A stretch of DNA of 7,478 nt from an uncultured Rhodanobacteraceae bacterium (GCA_913053815.1 CAJXGK010000084.1:1-7478); one strand, 5' to 3'; counted from the stretch's first letter, positions 1 to 6,726 are shown. Numbers and translations are program-made. The notes: generated by a model not told the origin, from the sequence alone.

Positions 1-25
1 AGAAAACCAAGGCAGTTGAAAAGCA

Positions 26-43
26 TACCACTACCACTACCAC
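26..43. repeat. Short tandem repeat, TACCAC x3
   Basis: Three exact head-to-tail copies of the hexamer TACCAC, followed by a run of five C at 43-47. Read on the minus strand this is a G-rich tract with GG runs at 29-28, 35-34 and 41-40 and G5 at 47-43, which fits a weak two-tetrad quadruplex pattern. It lies in non-coding DNA beyond the 3' end of slp. Three copies are too few to call a satellite and no function is claimed. Confidence 0.6.
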
Positions 44-54
44 CCCCATTGCGC

Positions 55-74
55 ATTCCCCCGCAAGCGGGAAT
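55..74. repeat. ATTCCC-N8-GGGAAT inverted repeat (dRS3/REP-like)
   Basis: A 20-base element with perfect ATTCCC and GGGAAT ends around eight bases; the centre (CCCGC-AA-GCGGG) can also pair if two C are bulged. The form ATTCCC-N8-GGGAAT is that of the dRS3-type dispersed repeats known from Neisseria, and similar elements, often with CTGG flanking GATTCCCGC as here on the minus strand, are common between genes in beta- and gammaproteobacteria. About 80 bases past the slp stop codon, it could also help stop or stabilise the minus-strand transcript. Only one copy is in the window, so dispersal in the genome is inferred. Confidence 0.55.
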
Positions 75-112
75 CCAGTGAGGAAGTTGAACCAGAAGTA
101 CAATCGTTAAAT

Positions 113-155
113 AGGCCGGCTGATCAATAATGGATGCCGGTTCAATAGGCGGCCT
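113..155 (-). terminator. Possible weak terminator after slp
   Basis: Nested inverted repeats lie at the slp stop codon: AGGCCG (113-118) with CGGCCT (150-155), and inside them CCGGC (116-120) with GCCGG (137-141). On the minus strand the inner hairpin is followed by CCTATTTAA, a poor U-tract, and its loop is 16 bases long. It may fold and slow polymerase, but it is not a canonical intrinsic terminator. The rest of 1-154 holds only the repeats listed separately and no gene that I can see. Confidence 0.25.
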
Positions 156-751
156 TATTTCTTGGTTGGTGAGGATGGCTTGGCGTGGGGCACAAAGTAC
201 ACCGGAGACCCCCAATACGAGCCGTACCACCATGGAGAGAAATATGGCCCCCAGCCCCAGTAGGGGTTATAGCCATTCCAGCCCCAGTTGTTATCTATGT
301 GCTGATAGCGCGGACGGGGTGACCACAAATGTACAGTTGCGGCCTCGATACGCGGATAGGGATACTCGTAGTTGCCTACTTTTTGGGTGACCACACCATG
401 CAGGATACCGGTTACGGTAAGGTCGCGGCCCTTGGCATAGACTTCGGGATCGAAGAAACCGGTCTTGCAGGCGATAAAACGGCCGACGGAGTCACCGCGC
501 GGGACGGGACGGGCGTTGCTCTTGTTAAGGGGTTTGCCCAGTACATAAAAGCAGGTATCCCCCTGGGCAGGAAGGGTACGAATGATCTGCCCACCCCAGC
601 GTACCTGGGTACCTGACAGGCTTCCGGTACCGGCCTGTTGCGGAGTAATGGCGGAGAACTTCCCGCTGAGATTCTTGGGAATCGTTACACAGGCGCTCAA
701 GCCGACAAGTCCTGTGGCGATCAGCAAGGATCGAAAAATAAAAGTATTCAT
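155..751 (-). CDS. slp: Slp-family outer membrane lipoprotein
   Basis: This 198-residue protein resembles the Slp family (E. coli Slp is about 188 residues), starvation- or acid-inducible lipoproteins of the outer membrane whose biochemical role is poorly defined. A lipoprotein signal peptide is clear: a short N-terminus with Arg7, a hydrophobic core at about 8-18, and the lipobox LSAC at 18-21, so Cys21 would be lipidated after cleavage. The early mature sequence (IPKNLSGKF), the conserved VRWGG stretch near residue 50, and the two-strand-rich middle fit the family. The C-terminal 50 residues are unusually rich in Trp, Tyr, Gly and Pro and end in a basic Ser/Pro/Lys tail. The start is supported by GGAGG at 757-761, five bases before ATG. 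It follows tgpA by 46 bases and may be its last operon member. Plus-strand frames over it look like shadows. Confidence 0.9.
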   Translation of the reverse strand: MNTFIFRSLLIATGLVGLSACVTIPKNLSGKFSAITPQQAGTGSLSGTQVRWGGQIIRTLPAQGDTCFYVLGKPLNKSNARPVPRGDSVGRFIACKTGFFDPEVYAKGRDLTVTGILHGVVTQKVGNYEYPYPRIEAATVHLWSPRPRYQHIDNNWGWNGYNPYWGWGPYFSPWWYGSYWGSPVYFVPHAKPSSPTKK

Positions 752-762
752 AATTGCCTCCG

Positions 763-784
763 ATGCCCGAATATTTCAGGGCAT
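763..784 (-). promoter_or_regulatory. Hairpin between tgpA and slp, next to the slp RBS
   Basis: ATGCCC (763-768) and GGGCAT (779-784) form a perfect six-base-pair stem around an AT-rich ten-base loop. In the minus-strand transcript it sits between the tgpA stop and slp, ending two bases before the slp Shine-Dalgarno GGAGG (757-761). A shorter alternative pairing, GGCAT-C-ATGCC at 780-790, overlaps it, so the two stems would exclude each other. There is no U-tract, so it is not a normal terminator. RNA stabilisation, partial attenuation or control of slp translation are possible; none is shown by sequence alone. Confidence 0.4.
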
Positions 785-797
785 GATGCCTGCTTCT

Positions 798-2765
798 CTA
801 TTTGACCACAGAACCAGGCCGAAATTTCCGTGCGTCACGTTGCCAGTTACGAATGGCTAAGGAAGAAGGTGCTTGGATGCTGGCATAACGCAGTTTTCGG
901 TATTGTCTTGACAGCTGCTGCAGATGCCGCGCAGCACTTGGGTCGAGTTGGTGAGCGACGCGATCCAGGAAGGCGGCGGGATCTTCGGCGTCGTTGCGTT
1001 GGAAGCCAAGACGGCGTAGACGTCGGGCCAGCTTGCGGTAGGCACGACTGAGCCGGTCTCCTTCAGCGGTTTCGTACAAACTCCACCAGAGTCCCAATCC
1101 AAACAGTACAGCAATACTGCTGCCAAGCGCTGTAGCGATGCTGAGCCAGTTGCCGGGATCGACGCCAAAGTTTGTCAACAAGCTCTTTTGACGCAAGGCG
1201 TTGAAGCCGACCACTGCTTGGTCCCATGCCCGGTTAACGATATCGATACGGTTGCGCAGATCGCGCAGCCAAAGTGCCTGGTACCAGGCATCGGTACCGG
1301 CATTGGCCACTCCGGCACCGAGACTGATGCGCTGTGGTTGCACCGCGGCGGTCGGGTCAACACGTATCCAGCCGCGTCCGGAGATCCATACTTCGGACCA
1401 GGCGTGGGCATCGGATTGTCGCACCAGGAGGTACCGGCCAAGGCGGTTGTAGAAACCGCCCTGATAGCCCCCCACGACACGTGCGGGGACCCCTGCAGCC
1501 CGCATCAAGAAGGTGAACGAAGAGGCGTAATGCTCACAGAATCCGGCCCGGGTATTGAACAGGAAGTCATCGATGCTGTTACGACCCAGTGGGGGGGGCA
1601 ACAGGGTGTAGCGAAATCCATCATCGTGATACATCCGTAGGGCATCCTGCACAATGGCCCACGACCGTTGACCGGCTGCTTGGCGCCAGCTTTCCGCTAG
1701 TGCTCGGGCCCGTGGGTCGAAACCGGCAGGTAGTTGTAGATAGGTGCGAGTTTCCCGGCGAGAAAGATGGGTGCCCAGCCGGTATTCAGGGTTTGAGTTC
1801 AGCCGGTAGCGGAATAGTGAGCCTACAATTTTCGATCGCCACAGGGTCCGTGAGAAGCTAAATCGGATGCCTGGTACCGGCTTCAGGGGCATATCAAGAG
1901 CTGGCAGAAGGTGCTGCCGAGTAGGCATCAGAGTGATCTGGCAACCCAATACCGGGCCCTTGGTGAGGAGTTTCTGGGCCTTGGGTCGACTCATGGTGCG
2001 GGCAGGCTTAGGCCGGGCGATGTACCAAGTGCGGCCATTGAAATACTTCAAGGTTACGGCACGGAAATAGCGCTGTGCTCGAGGGGGTACCGGGCCATCG
2101 AAACTTACCCGAAAGGCGGGGCTGTCATTAACCAGTAATGTCGCGATGTTGCCAGGGGTCATGGTATCGCTGATACCGGTGCGGGCTGTGTCCGCGCCGG
2201 GGGCCCCCCATAATGGACTCGACAAACGTGGAATCAGTACGAAGGCGAGCAGGGCAAAGGGTACCGAAGCGAGTATCAGCCATGTGGGGGTCAGCAGGGA
2301 TTGCCGCAGCGCTAGGTTGGTAGAACCCGCCTGCAGGGTAACCAGCGTGGCCAGGGCCGGCAGCAGTGCCAGAACCACCAGGACGGTCAGCCAGAGCTGT
2401 TGGCCGAACAGCAGCGCACTCATTAGGGTGAATGCAGCAAACACAATGGCGGCCCGAACGTCACGAGCCCGCTCGGTCTCCAGCAGTTTCAACACCAGTA
2501 GACCGCAGGCGAGTGCACTACCCGGTAGCCGCCCGAACAGATTACCGTAGTAGCCAATGACCAGCAGTGGCAGCACTAGCAGCAGGGCCAGTTTCAGCAG
2601 CCGGGGGAAGGGCCGGTGGTGGCGAAAGCCATACCAGCGTAAACCAAGCAGCGCCCATAACGGCAGGGTCAGCCACCAGCGCAGATGCGAGGCATGCAGC
2701 AAGATGGTAAGTCCCACGGTCAGACTGAGCAGATCGAAAACCCGTTGGCTTGGACGATCGTTCAT
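798..2765 (-). CDS. tgpA: TgpA-like membrane protein with transglutaminase-like domain
   Basis: This 655-residue protein matches TgpA, an inner-membrane protein with a periplasmic transglutaminase-like domain; P. aeruginosa TgpA is about the same size and was reported as important for viability. The N-terminal half (DUF3488) has about six hydrophobic helices at roughly 10-25, 29-44, 58-74, 104-121, 124-143 and 161-180. A soluble stretch follows, then the transglutaminase core with Cys410 in AGFCEHYA, His454 in SDAHAWSE and Asp470 in IRVDPTA, a complete Cys-His-Asp triad. A last membrane helix lies at about 541-562, before a basic cytosolic DUF4129-like tail. I chose ATG at 2765 rather than 2792 because it makes an ATGA overlap with the DUF58 stop and the next residues (NDRPSQRVFDLLSLT) look like a normal start; the longer form adds nine residues. 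No Shine-Dalgarno is seen, consistent with coupling. Codons 396-398 or so cross an eight-G tract (1591-1598) without breaking the frame. Confidence 0.95.
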   Translation of the reverse strand: MNDRPSQRVFDLLSLTVGLTILLHASHLRWWLTLPLWALLGLRWYGFRHHRPFPRLLKLALLLVLPLLVIGYYGNLFGRLPGSALACGLLVLKLLETERARDVRAAIVFAAFTLMSALLFGQQLWLTVLVVLALLPALATLVTLQAGSTNLALRQSLLTPTWLILASVPFALLAFVLIPRLSSPLWGAPGADTARTGISDTMTPGNIATLLVNDSPAFRVSFDGPVPPRAQRYFRAVTLKYFNGRTWYIARPKPARTMSRPKAQKLLTKGPVLGCQITLMPTRQHLLPALDMPLKPVPGIRFSFSRTLWRSKIVGSLFRYRLNSNPEYRLGTHLSRRETRTYLQLPAGFDPRARALAESWRQAAGQRSWAIVQDALRMYHDDGFRYTLLPPPLGRNSIDDFLFNTRAGFCEHYASSFTFLMRAAGVPARVVGGYQGGFYNRLGRYLLVRQSDAHAWSEVWISGRGWIRVDPTAAVQPQRISLGAGVANAGTDAWYQALWLRDLRNRIDIVNRAWDQAVVGFNALRQKSLLTNFGVDPGNWLSIATALGSSIAVLFGLGLWWSLYETAEGDRLSRAYRKLARRLRRLGFQRNDAEDPAAFLDRVAHQLDPSAARHLQQLSRQYRKLRYASIQAPSSLAIRNWQRDARKFRPGSVVK

Positions 2766-3745
2766 GGCAACAAGGCCAGGGCTTGAAGACAAGCATGAAG
2801 ATGGGCCGGGCCCTGATCGGGACCGAGGGTCTGCTCAGGCAGGCGCAACTCCCATTGCCGGCCGGTGGCATCGGCCTCACGCACCCAGCGGGTCAGGCGC
2901 CTGATGCGCATTTCCGTGTCCAGACCATGGATGGCCTGCCAGTCCAGACGCCAGGGTTGCTGCTCGTCACGTGAAAGCAGCAAGCGCACTACGGGTTGTT
3001 CGCGTTTGGCACTCGATTTCCAGGCGATACGCCGGGGTGGGTCACCCGGACGGTAGTCCCGCAAGCCCGCGAAGTCGTCGTCTTCATCCAGCGGTTTCGG
3101 AGCGTTATTGGCCTCGTCCGCTATAGGGTCTGGATCTGGTCCGGTTCTTTCGGCACAGGGGTAGACCAATGCCCGTGCTGCAGGGTGCATCCAGCTCCAA
3201 GCCCGGAACAGGCCGAAGGGCCAGCGAGTTTCGATGTTCAATGAAGGAATATCCAGCCAACCCCTGCGCTCGGTGGGTAGCGTATATTCGATATCGTCAT
3301 GGGCTTCGGGAAGTACCGAGAAATTCTGTGTTGTACCTGGTGACGAACGTACTGACAGACCGATTCGGGCACGTCCTGAACCTTGCAGATGCAGGCCCAG
3401 GACCAGGCGCTGCCCGGCCTCCACCGGTTGGGCGCGGATTGATAGCAGACGCAAACCTTTGAGGTTGCGAAAGGCGCCGTACATGCTCTGCGCCGTGGTA
3501 GCGCCGAGTAGGGTGGTCAGAAGCAGTGCGGCATTGTTGTTGTAGTTCAAGGCACCGATGAGCATGACCAGCAGGATTGCTGCAAACACCAGGCCGAAAC
3601 CGGTTGGCAGGATATAGATGCGGCGACGATCCAGGATGACGGGCAAAGGTTCGCTCTGCCGGCGCCGCAGCAGCGCTGGGTGGCGTTTCAGCAGTCTGCG
3701 CAATCCGTTTGCTGGAGTCAGACTACGGAGTGCGGAGCCGCTCAT
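2762..3745 (-). CDS. DUF58 membrane protein, MoxR partner
   Basis: This 327-residue protein belongs to the DUF58 family, usually encoded beside MoxR ATPases. After a basic N-terminus there are two hydrophobic segments (about 44-66 and 73-90) separated by the family-typical NYNNN sequence at 67-71. A beta-rich region follows with RWPFGLFRAW at about 174-183. The DUF58 signature lies at 223-247, reading DDFAGLRDYRPGD followed by PRRIAWKSSAKR. The remaining C-terminus resembles a degraded VWA-like fold and lacks an obvious MIDAS motif. The exact role is unknown; the family is thought to link the MoxR ATPase to membrane or envelope substrates. The start codon overlaps the moxR stop as ATGA, and its own stop overlaps tgpA the same way, so all three genes are probably one translationally coupled unit. 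No strong Shine-Dalgarno is visible. Confidence 0.94.
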   Translation of the reverse strand: MSGSALRSLTPANGLRRLLKRHPALLRRRQSEPLPVILDRRRIYILPTGFGLVFAAILLVMLIGALNYNNNAALLLTTLLGATTAQSMYGAFRNLKGLRLLSIRAQPVEAGQRLVLGLHLQGSGRARIGLSVRSSPGTTQNFSVLPEAHDDIEYTLPTERRGWLDIPSLNIETRWPFGLFRAWSWMHPAARALVYPCAERTGPDPDPIADEANNAPKPLDEDDDFAGLRDYRPGDPPRRIAWKSSAKREQPVVRLLLSRDEQQPWRLDWQAIHGLDTEMRIRRLTRWVREADATGRQWELRLPEQTLGPDQGPAHLHACLQALALLP

Positions 3746-4686
3746 TCGCGTATGGGTACCTCAGCCAGGATAGCGCTGGCTAAGGCCTCCCCGCTGATTC
3801 CGCGGCCCACCACGAGACGATGTGCGGTCACTGCGACGAACACGGCCTGCACATCTTCGGGAATGACGAAATGGCGATTTCCCAGCATGGCCCAGGCCCG
3901 TGCTGCACTCAGCAAGGCCAGGCCCGCCCGGGGTGATAAACCTACCTGGATATCAGGATGCTGGCGGGTAGCTCGCAGCAGATCCTGCAGATAGTCGAGT
4001 AGCGTGGGGCTGGCCAGAATGGTGCGGCATTGATGACGCAGTTCTATGATTTGCGGCAGGTCGAGCAGCGGTTCCAGCCTGCTTAGCAGGTGATGGCGGT
4101 CGGCACCCTGGAGCAAGGTCCGTTCGGCCGCAGGGCTGGGGTAACCCAGGACGATGCGCATCAGAAAACGATCGAGTTGGGAGTTGGGCAATGGGAAGGT
4201 GCCCACCAGGTCCAGAGGGTTCTGGGTGGCGATAACTATGAAGGTCTCGGGTAGGGGTCGGGTTTCGCCGTCGACGCTGACCTGGCCTTCAGCCATGGCC
4301 TCCAGCAAAGCACTTTGTACCTTAGGCGTGCCACGGTTGATCTCATCAGCCAGTAGCAGCTCGGTAAAAAGTGGCCCGGGATGAAAGCGGAAATCATTGC
4401 GTTCACGCTCGTAAACGCTGACCCCGATGATGTCACTAGGCATCAGATCACTGGTGAATTGCACGCGTTGGAAGTGCAGCCCGGTACTGGCTGCAAGGGC
4501 ATGCGCCAGGGTCGTTTTGCCCACCCCGGGCAGGTCTTCCAGCAACAGGTGACCACCGGCCAGCAGGCAGGTGTAGGCCAGACGCACCTGGTGGGCTTTG
4601 CCCAGCAGAATGGAATTAACCTGAGCAATGGCTTGAACTAGCTGGGTGTAGGGGTTGTCAGGGGTATTTACGGCGACTTTCGACAT
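3742..4686 (-). CDS. moxR: MoxR-family AAA+ ATPase
   Basis: This 314-residue cytoplasmic ATPase has the full set of AAA+ motifs: Walker A LPGVGKTTL at 52-60, Walker B LLLADEIN at 110-117, sensor 1 IATQNP at 152-157, a likely arginine finger in LDRFLMR near 173, and sensor 2 LSPRAG at 250-255. Length and motif spacing are normal for the MoxR/RavA branch, whose members act as chaperones that mature or activate partner protein complexes. Partners are commonly DUF58 or VWA proteins, here the next gene. It heads the moxR-DUF58-tgpA cluster. ATG at 4686 is preceded by a weak AGG eight bases upstream; the N-terminus MSKVAVNTPDNPY is plausible for the family. The roughly 160 bases upstream separate it from yceF and probably hold its promoter. 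Confidence 0.96.
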   Translation of the reverse strand: MSKVAVNTPDNPYTQLVQAIAQVNSILLGKAHQVRLAYTCLLAGGHLLLEDLPGVGKTTLAHALAASTGLHFQRVQFTSDLMPSDIIGVSVYERERNDFRFHPGPLFTELLLADEINRGTPKVQSALLEAMAEGQVSVDGETRPLPETFIVIATQNPLDLVGTFPLPNSQLDRFLMRIVLGYPSPAAERTLLQGADRHHLLSRLEPLLDLPQIIELRHQCRTILASPTLLDYLQDLLRATRQHPDIQVGLSPRAGLALLSAARAWAMLGNRHFVIPEDVQAVFVAVTAHRLVVGRGISGEALASAILAEVPIRE

Positions 4687-4849
4687 GGTAAAACCTGGTC
4701 AGTGATACGGTTCGAGGCTTACTGGTATGACGTTTTGCGATAGTGTACGGAACAAAGCTGACGCTGGAGACGACTCGCGTCACGCTGTTGTCAATTTGCG
4801 TCCATAGTCCGGGCTGTCCAGGAGCTTGTCGGACTTGGCACGCGGGGGG
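4687..4849 (-). promoter_or_regulatory. Probable moxR upstream region with 21-bp-spaced direct repeats
   Basis: This gap lies between the yceF stop and the moxR start and contains no convincing small gene. A perfect -35-like TTGACA reads on the minus strand at 4794-4789, but no good -10 is seen 16-18 bases on. ACGCTG occurs at 4761-4766 and 4782-4787, exactly 21 bases apart, and these copies are bracketed by TGACG (4759-4763) and CGTCA (4778-4782); this could be an operator. Nearer yceF, AGTCCG (4806-4811) and CGGACT (4830-4835) form a stem with an 18-base loop and no U-tract, so it is a poor terminator. Promoter activity is inferred from position. Confidence 0.35.
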
Positions 4850-5434
4850 TTAGGGAATGGCTACACCCGCTTCGCGCAGTGCAGCGGCTACAGCGATCAG
4901 TGGCAGACCCATCAGGGCACTGGGATCCAGGCTTTCAATACGCTCGAACAAGGCAATGCCGAGTCCTTCACATTTGAAACTTCCTGCACAGTCGTAAGCT
5001 TGTTCACGATCCAGGTAGCGATGGATTTCCGCTTTTCCAAGATGCCGGAAATGCACCTGGGTCAGGTCGGTACCACACCACCGCCGGTTATTGTGGGCAT
5101 CTAGCAGATTCCAGGCAGTCTGAAAGGCCACCGGGCGGCCGCTGGCCCAGGTCAGTTGCTCAAAAGCCTGGGTGGCGTCACCGGGTTTGTCCAGGATCCG
5201 ACCGGCACAGCTGGCCACCTGATCTGAACCGATGACCAGGGCATCATTATGCTGTCGCGCCACCGCGGTTGCCTTGGCTGCAGCCAGGCGTTGGGCACGT
5301 TGTTCCGGTGTTTCATTGGCTAGTGGGGACTCATCCACAGCGGGGGCACATTGCTCAAATTGCGGCAGGATGCGTCGTAACAGCTCGGCACGGTATGGCG
5401 AGGTAGACGCCAATATGACGGGAGGTCGATTCAT
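4850..5434 (-). CDS. yceF: Maf-family nucleotide pyrophosphatase, YceF type
   Basis: This 194-residue protein belongs to the Maf/HAM1 superfamily of nucleoside triphosphate pyrophosphatases that hydrolyse modified nucleotides to the monophosphate and pyrophosphate. It follows E. coli YceF closely as I recall that sequence, and YceF enzymes prefer 7-methyl-GTP. Visible motifs are the nucleotide-binding ILASTSPYR at 7-15, PAVDESP at 31-37, the catalytic GSDQV at 69-73 with Asp71, VHFRHL at 127-132, CAGSFKCEGLG at 149-159 and GLPLIA at 176-181. The ending and length are normal for the family. Its neighbourhood supports YceF, which in E. coli lies next to yceD and rpmF on the opposite strand. The ATG overlaps the upstream stop as ATGA and lacks a good Shine-Dalgarno, so translation is probably coupled to the unknown protein upstream. 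Confidence 0.95.
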   Translation of the reverse strand: MNRPPVILASTSPYRAELLRRILPQFEQCAPAVDESPLANETPEQRAQRLAAAKATAVARQHNDALVIGSDQVASCAGRILDKPGDATQAFEQLTWASGRPVAFQTAWNLLDAHNNRRWCGTDLTQVHFRHLGKAEIHRYLDREQAYDCAGSFKCEGLGIALFERIESLDPSALMGLPLIAVAAALREAGVAIP

Positions 5435-5991
5435 GAGTGGAGTTGCAGTTTTGCGGTGAGTTGGGATTCGGCAGTGCGTACGTCATCCTGCGCGGTAGCC
5501 AGCTGTAGCGTCTGCTGTTTGAGAGCCGATTGACTGGCCTGGAGCTTGTTCAGGGCAGTACGCAATTCGGCTATGGACACCTCAGGGGCCTGATCGCGCA
5601 GCCAGAACCGGAATTCCAGTATTTTGCGTAGTGCCACTTTGAACGTGGGGGTGACCTCTTCAGGCAATCCGGAAAAGTCGATGGCCGAATCGTCCAGGGT
5701 GGTCTCGATTGCTCGCAGGCGCTCATATAGGGCACGCAGCGTTACCTCCTGGCTATCGGCAGCCTGGTGTAGGGCAATCAGTAGACGGGTTCGAGCCGGT
5801 TGGTGCAAGCGTTGTCCTAGCCAAATAGCCAAGGCCAGCAAGGCCGCCAGAGCCACGAAAAAATAGATAAAAGGCAAATCAAACCGTTGGGTAACTAGGT
5901 TGAGTGCGAGTTTGCCGCAGGGAGAGTGAGGAGTAAATGCCTGGTGGGAAAGATAGAAAAAGTTGACTCGACTTGAGGGCGCATCTACCAT
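5431..5991 (-). CDS. Unknown single-pass membrane protein with coiled coil
   Basis: I do not recognise this 186-residue protein. It has one strong hydrophobic segment at about 39-58, then a basic turn (GQRLHQPART), a helical region at about 66-98, a conserved-looking centre (IDFSGLPEEVTPTFK and ILEFRFWLRDQAPEV), and a C-terminal heptad-rich coiled coil at about 143-183. It would be a single-pass inner-membrane protein with a helical cytosolic or periplasmic domain. The first 38 residues are doubtful: they have little family character and this DNA must also serve as upstream region for yceD, whose ATG is only nine bases away. A TTG at 5877 just before the membrane segment would give 148 residues, though without a clear Shine-Dalgarno. 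Its stop overlaps yceF as ATGA, so it is probably cotranscribed and a good marker for the real frame. Confidence 0.75.
   Translation of the reverse strand: MVDAPSSRVNFFYLSHQAFTPHSPCGKLALNLVTQRFDLPFIYFFVALAALLALAIWLGQRLHQPARTRLLIALHQAADSQEVTLRALYERLRAIETTLDDSAIDFSGLPEEVTPTFKVALRKILEFRFWLRDQAPEVSIAELRTALNKLQASQSALKQQTLQLATAQDDVRTAESQLTAKLQLHS
5963..5991 (+). promoter_or_regulatory. Candidate sigma-70 promoter for yceD-rpmF-fabH
   Basis: TTGACT at 5963-5968 matches the -35 consensus in five of six positions and TACCAT at 5986-5991 matches the -10 in four of six, with an ideal 17-base spacer. Transcription would start near 5997-6000, so the mRNA would be nearly leaderless at the yceD ATG (6001). 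The element overlaps the 5' end of the divergent minus-strand frame, which argues that this frame starts further in or that the promoter is embedded in coding DNA. This is pattern matching only. Confidence 0.4.
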
Positions 5992-6000
5992 CCGCAGTCC

Positions 6001-6513
6001 ATGTCCACACGCTTACCCGCACAGGTGGACGCTTGGCGCATGGTTGCTGCGAGGCGTTCCTTTTCCGGCACGCTTCCGGTTGCGGTGTTGTCGCGATTGG
6101 TGGAGTCGGTTGCGGAACCTGCTGGGGATATTGAGTACGAATTAGATTTTGGATGCGATGAACTGGGTAATCCATCGCTTGATGTGCAGGCGTGCGCTCA
6201 GGTTACGTTATTGTGTCAGCGAAGTTTGGAGCCGTTTCGGACCGAATTGCGAGCCAAGACGCGTCTTAGTCTGATTAAAGATGAGCACGATGTGGCTGCA
6301 CGGTCTGCTACAAGTGAGCCTTTGCTGGTGAGTGGACCGCTGCGGCTGGAGGATGTAATCGAGGATGAGCTGTTGCTGGTGCTGCCGTTGATTCCCGTAG
6401 CCCCGGGCAGTGAGCAGAAAATCGCGGCATGGACCGGCACTAACAGGATTGAGGACGCAGCGGATGCGGAACCGAATCCGTTTGCCGCATTAAGTCGGCT
6501 GAAATCGAGTTGA
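6001..6513 (+). CDS. yceD: YceD/DUF177 family protein
   Basis: This 170-residue protein belongs to the YceD (DUF177) family, small proteins encoded immediately before rpmF and linked in several organisms to 23S rRNA accumulation. Features seen are the N-terminal PAQVDAW, GTLPVAVLSRL at about 23-33, the central LLCQRSLEPF at 71-80, the conserved acidic-hydrophobic block IEDELLLVLPLIPVAPG at 120-136, and the usual tail EPNPFAALSRLK at 157-168. The centre normally reads CxRC; here the second cysteine is Ser75. The start at 6001 aligns without gaps to the Pseudomonas start as I remember it, although no Shine-Dalgarno precedes it; a later in-frame ATG at 6040 has AGGTGGA at 6023-6029 and is the alternative. 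rpmF begins 21 bases after the stop, so the two are cotranscribed. Confidence 0.92.
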   Translation: MSTRLPAQVDAWRMVAARRSFSGTLPVAVLSRLVESVAEPAGDIEYELDFGCDELGNPSLDVQACAQVTLLCQRSLEPFRTELRAKTRLSLIKDEHDVAARSATSEPLLVSGPLRLEDVIEDELLLVLPLIPVAPGSEQKIAAWTGTNRIEDAADAEPNPFAALSRLKSS

Positions 6514-6534
6514 GAACCTTCTGGAGTAGATACC

Positions 6535-6726
6535 ATGGCTGTGCAAAAAAGCCGTAAGACGCCTTCCCGTCGCGGGATGCGCCGTTCCCACGATGCCTTG
6601 AAGGGTGTCCTGCTTTCGACCGATCCGACCAGTGGCGAAGTGCATCTTCGTCACCACATAACCGCGGATGGTTACTATCGGGGCAAGAAGGTCATCGAGA
6701 CCACTACGGCTACGGACGAGGACTGA
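6535..6726 (+). CDS. rpmF: 50S ribosomal protein L32
   Basis: This 63-residue protein is ribosomal protein L32 of the large subunit. The sequence [20 protein letters not shown] and the later [15 protein letters not shown] stretch (about 40-54) are diagnostic. There is no CxxC pair, so it is the zinc-independent form usual in gammaproteobacteria. It is a few residues longer than E. coli L32 (57) because of an acidic, Thr-rich tail (ETTTATDED). GGAG at 6523-6526, eight bases before ATG, is a good ribosome binding site. It follows yceD by 21 bases; 74 bases downstream fabH begins, with no plsX in between. Confidence 0.98.
   Translation: MAVQKSRKTPSRRGMRRSHDALKGVLLSTDPTSGEVHLRHHITADGYYRGKKVIETTTATDED

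Noticed and set aside
26..74. CRISPR array or tRNA in the left non-coding end
   Set aside because: The hexamer repeats are contiguous without spacers and no cloverleaf or conserved T-loop sequence can be formed.
1188..1640. 150-codon open frame on the plus strand inside tgpA
   Set aside because: It is antisense to the transglutaminase domain with its intact catalytic motifs, has no recognisable domain, and looks like a shadow of GC-rich coding DNA.
2766..2792. Upstream ATG at 2792 as the tgpA start
   Set aside because: It would overlap the DUF58 gene by 31 bases; the ATG at 2765 gives the same ATGA junction seen between the neighbouring genes.
4766..4794. Full sigma-70 promoter for moxR built on TTGACA at 4794-4789
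   Set aside because: No acceptable -10 lies 16-18 bases away (the hexamers there read CGTCTC, GTCTCC and TCTCCA), so only the -35-like element is noted.
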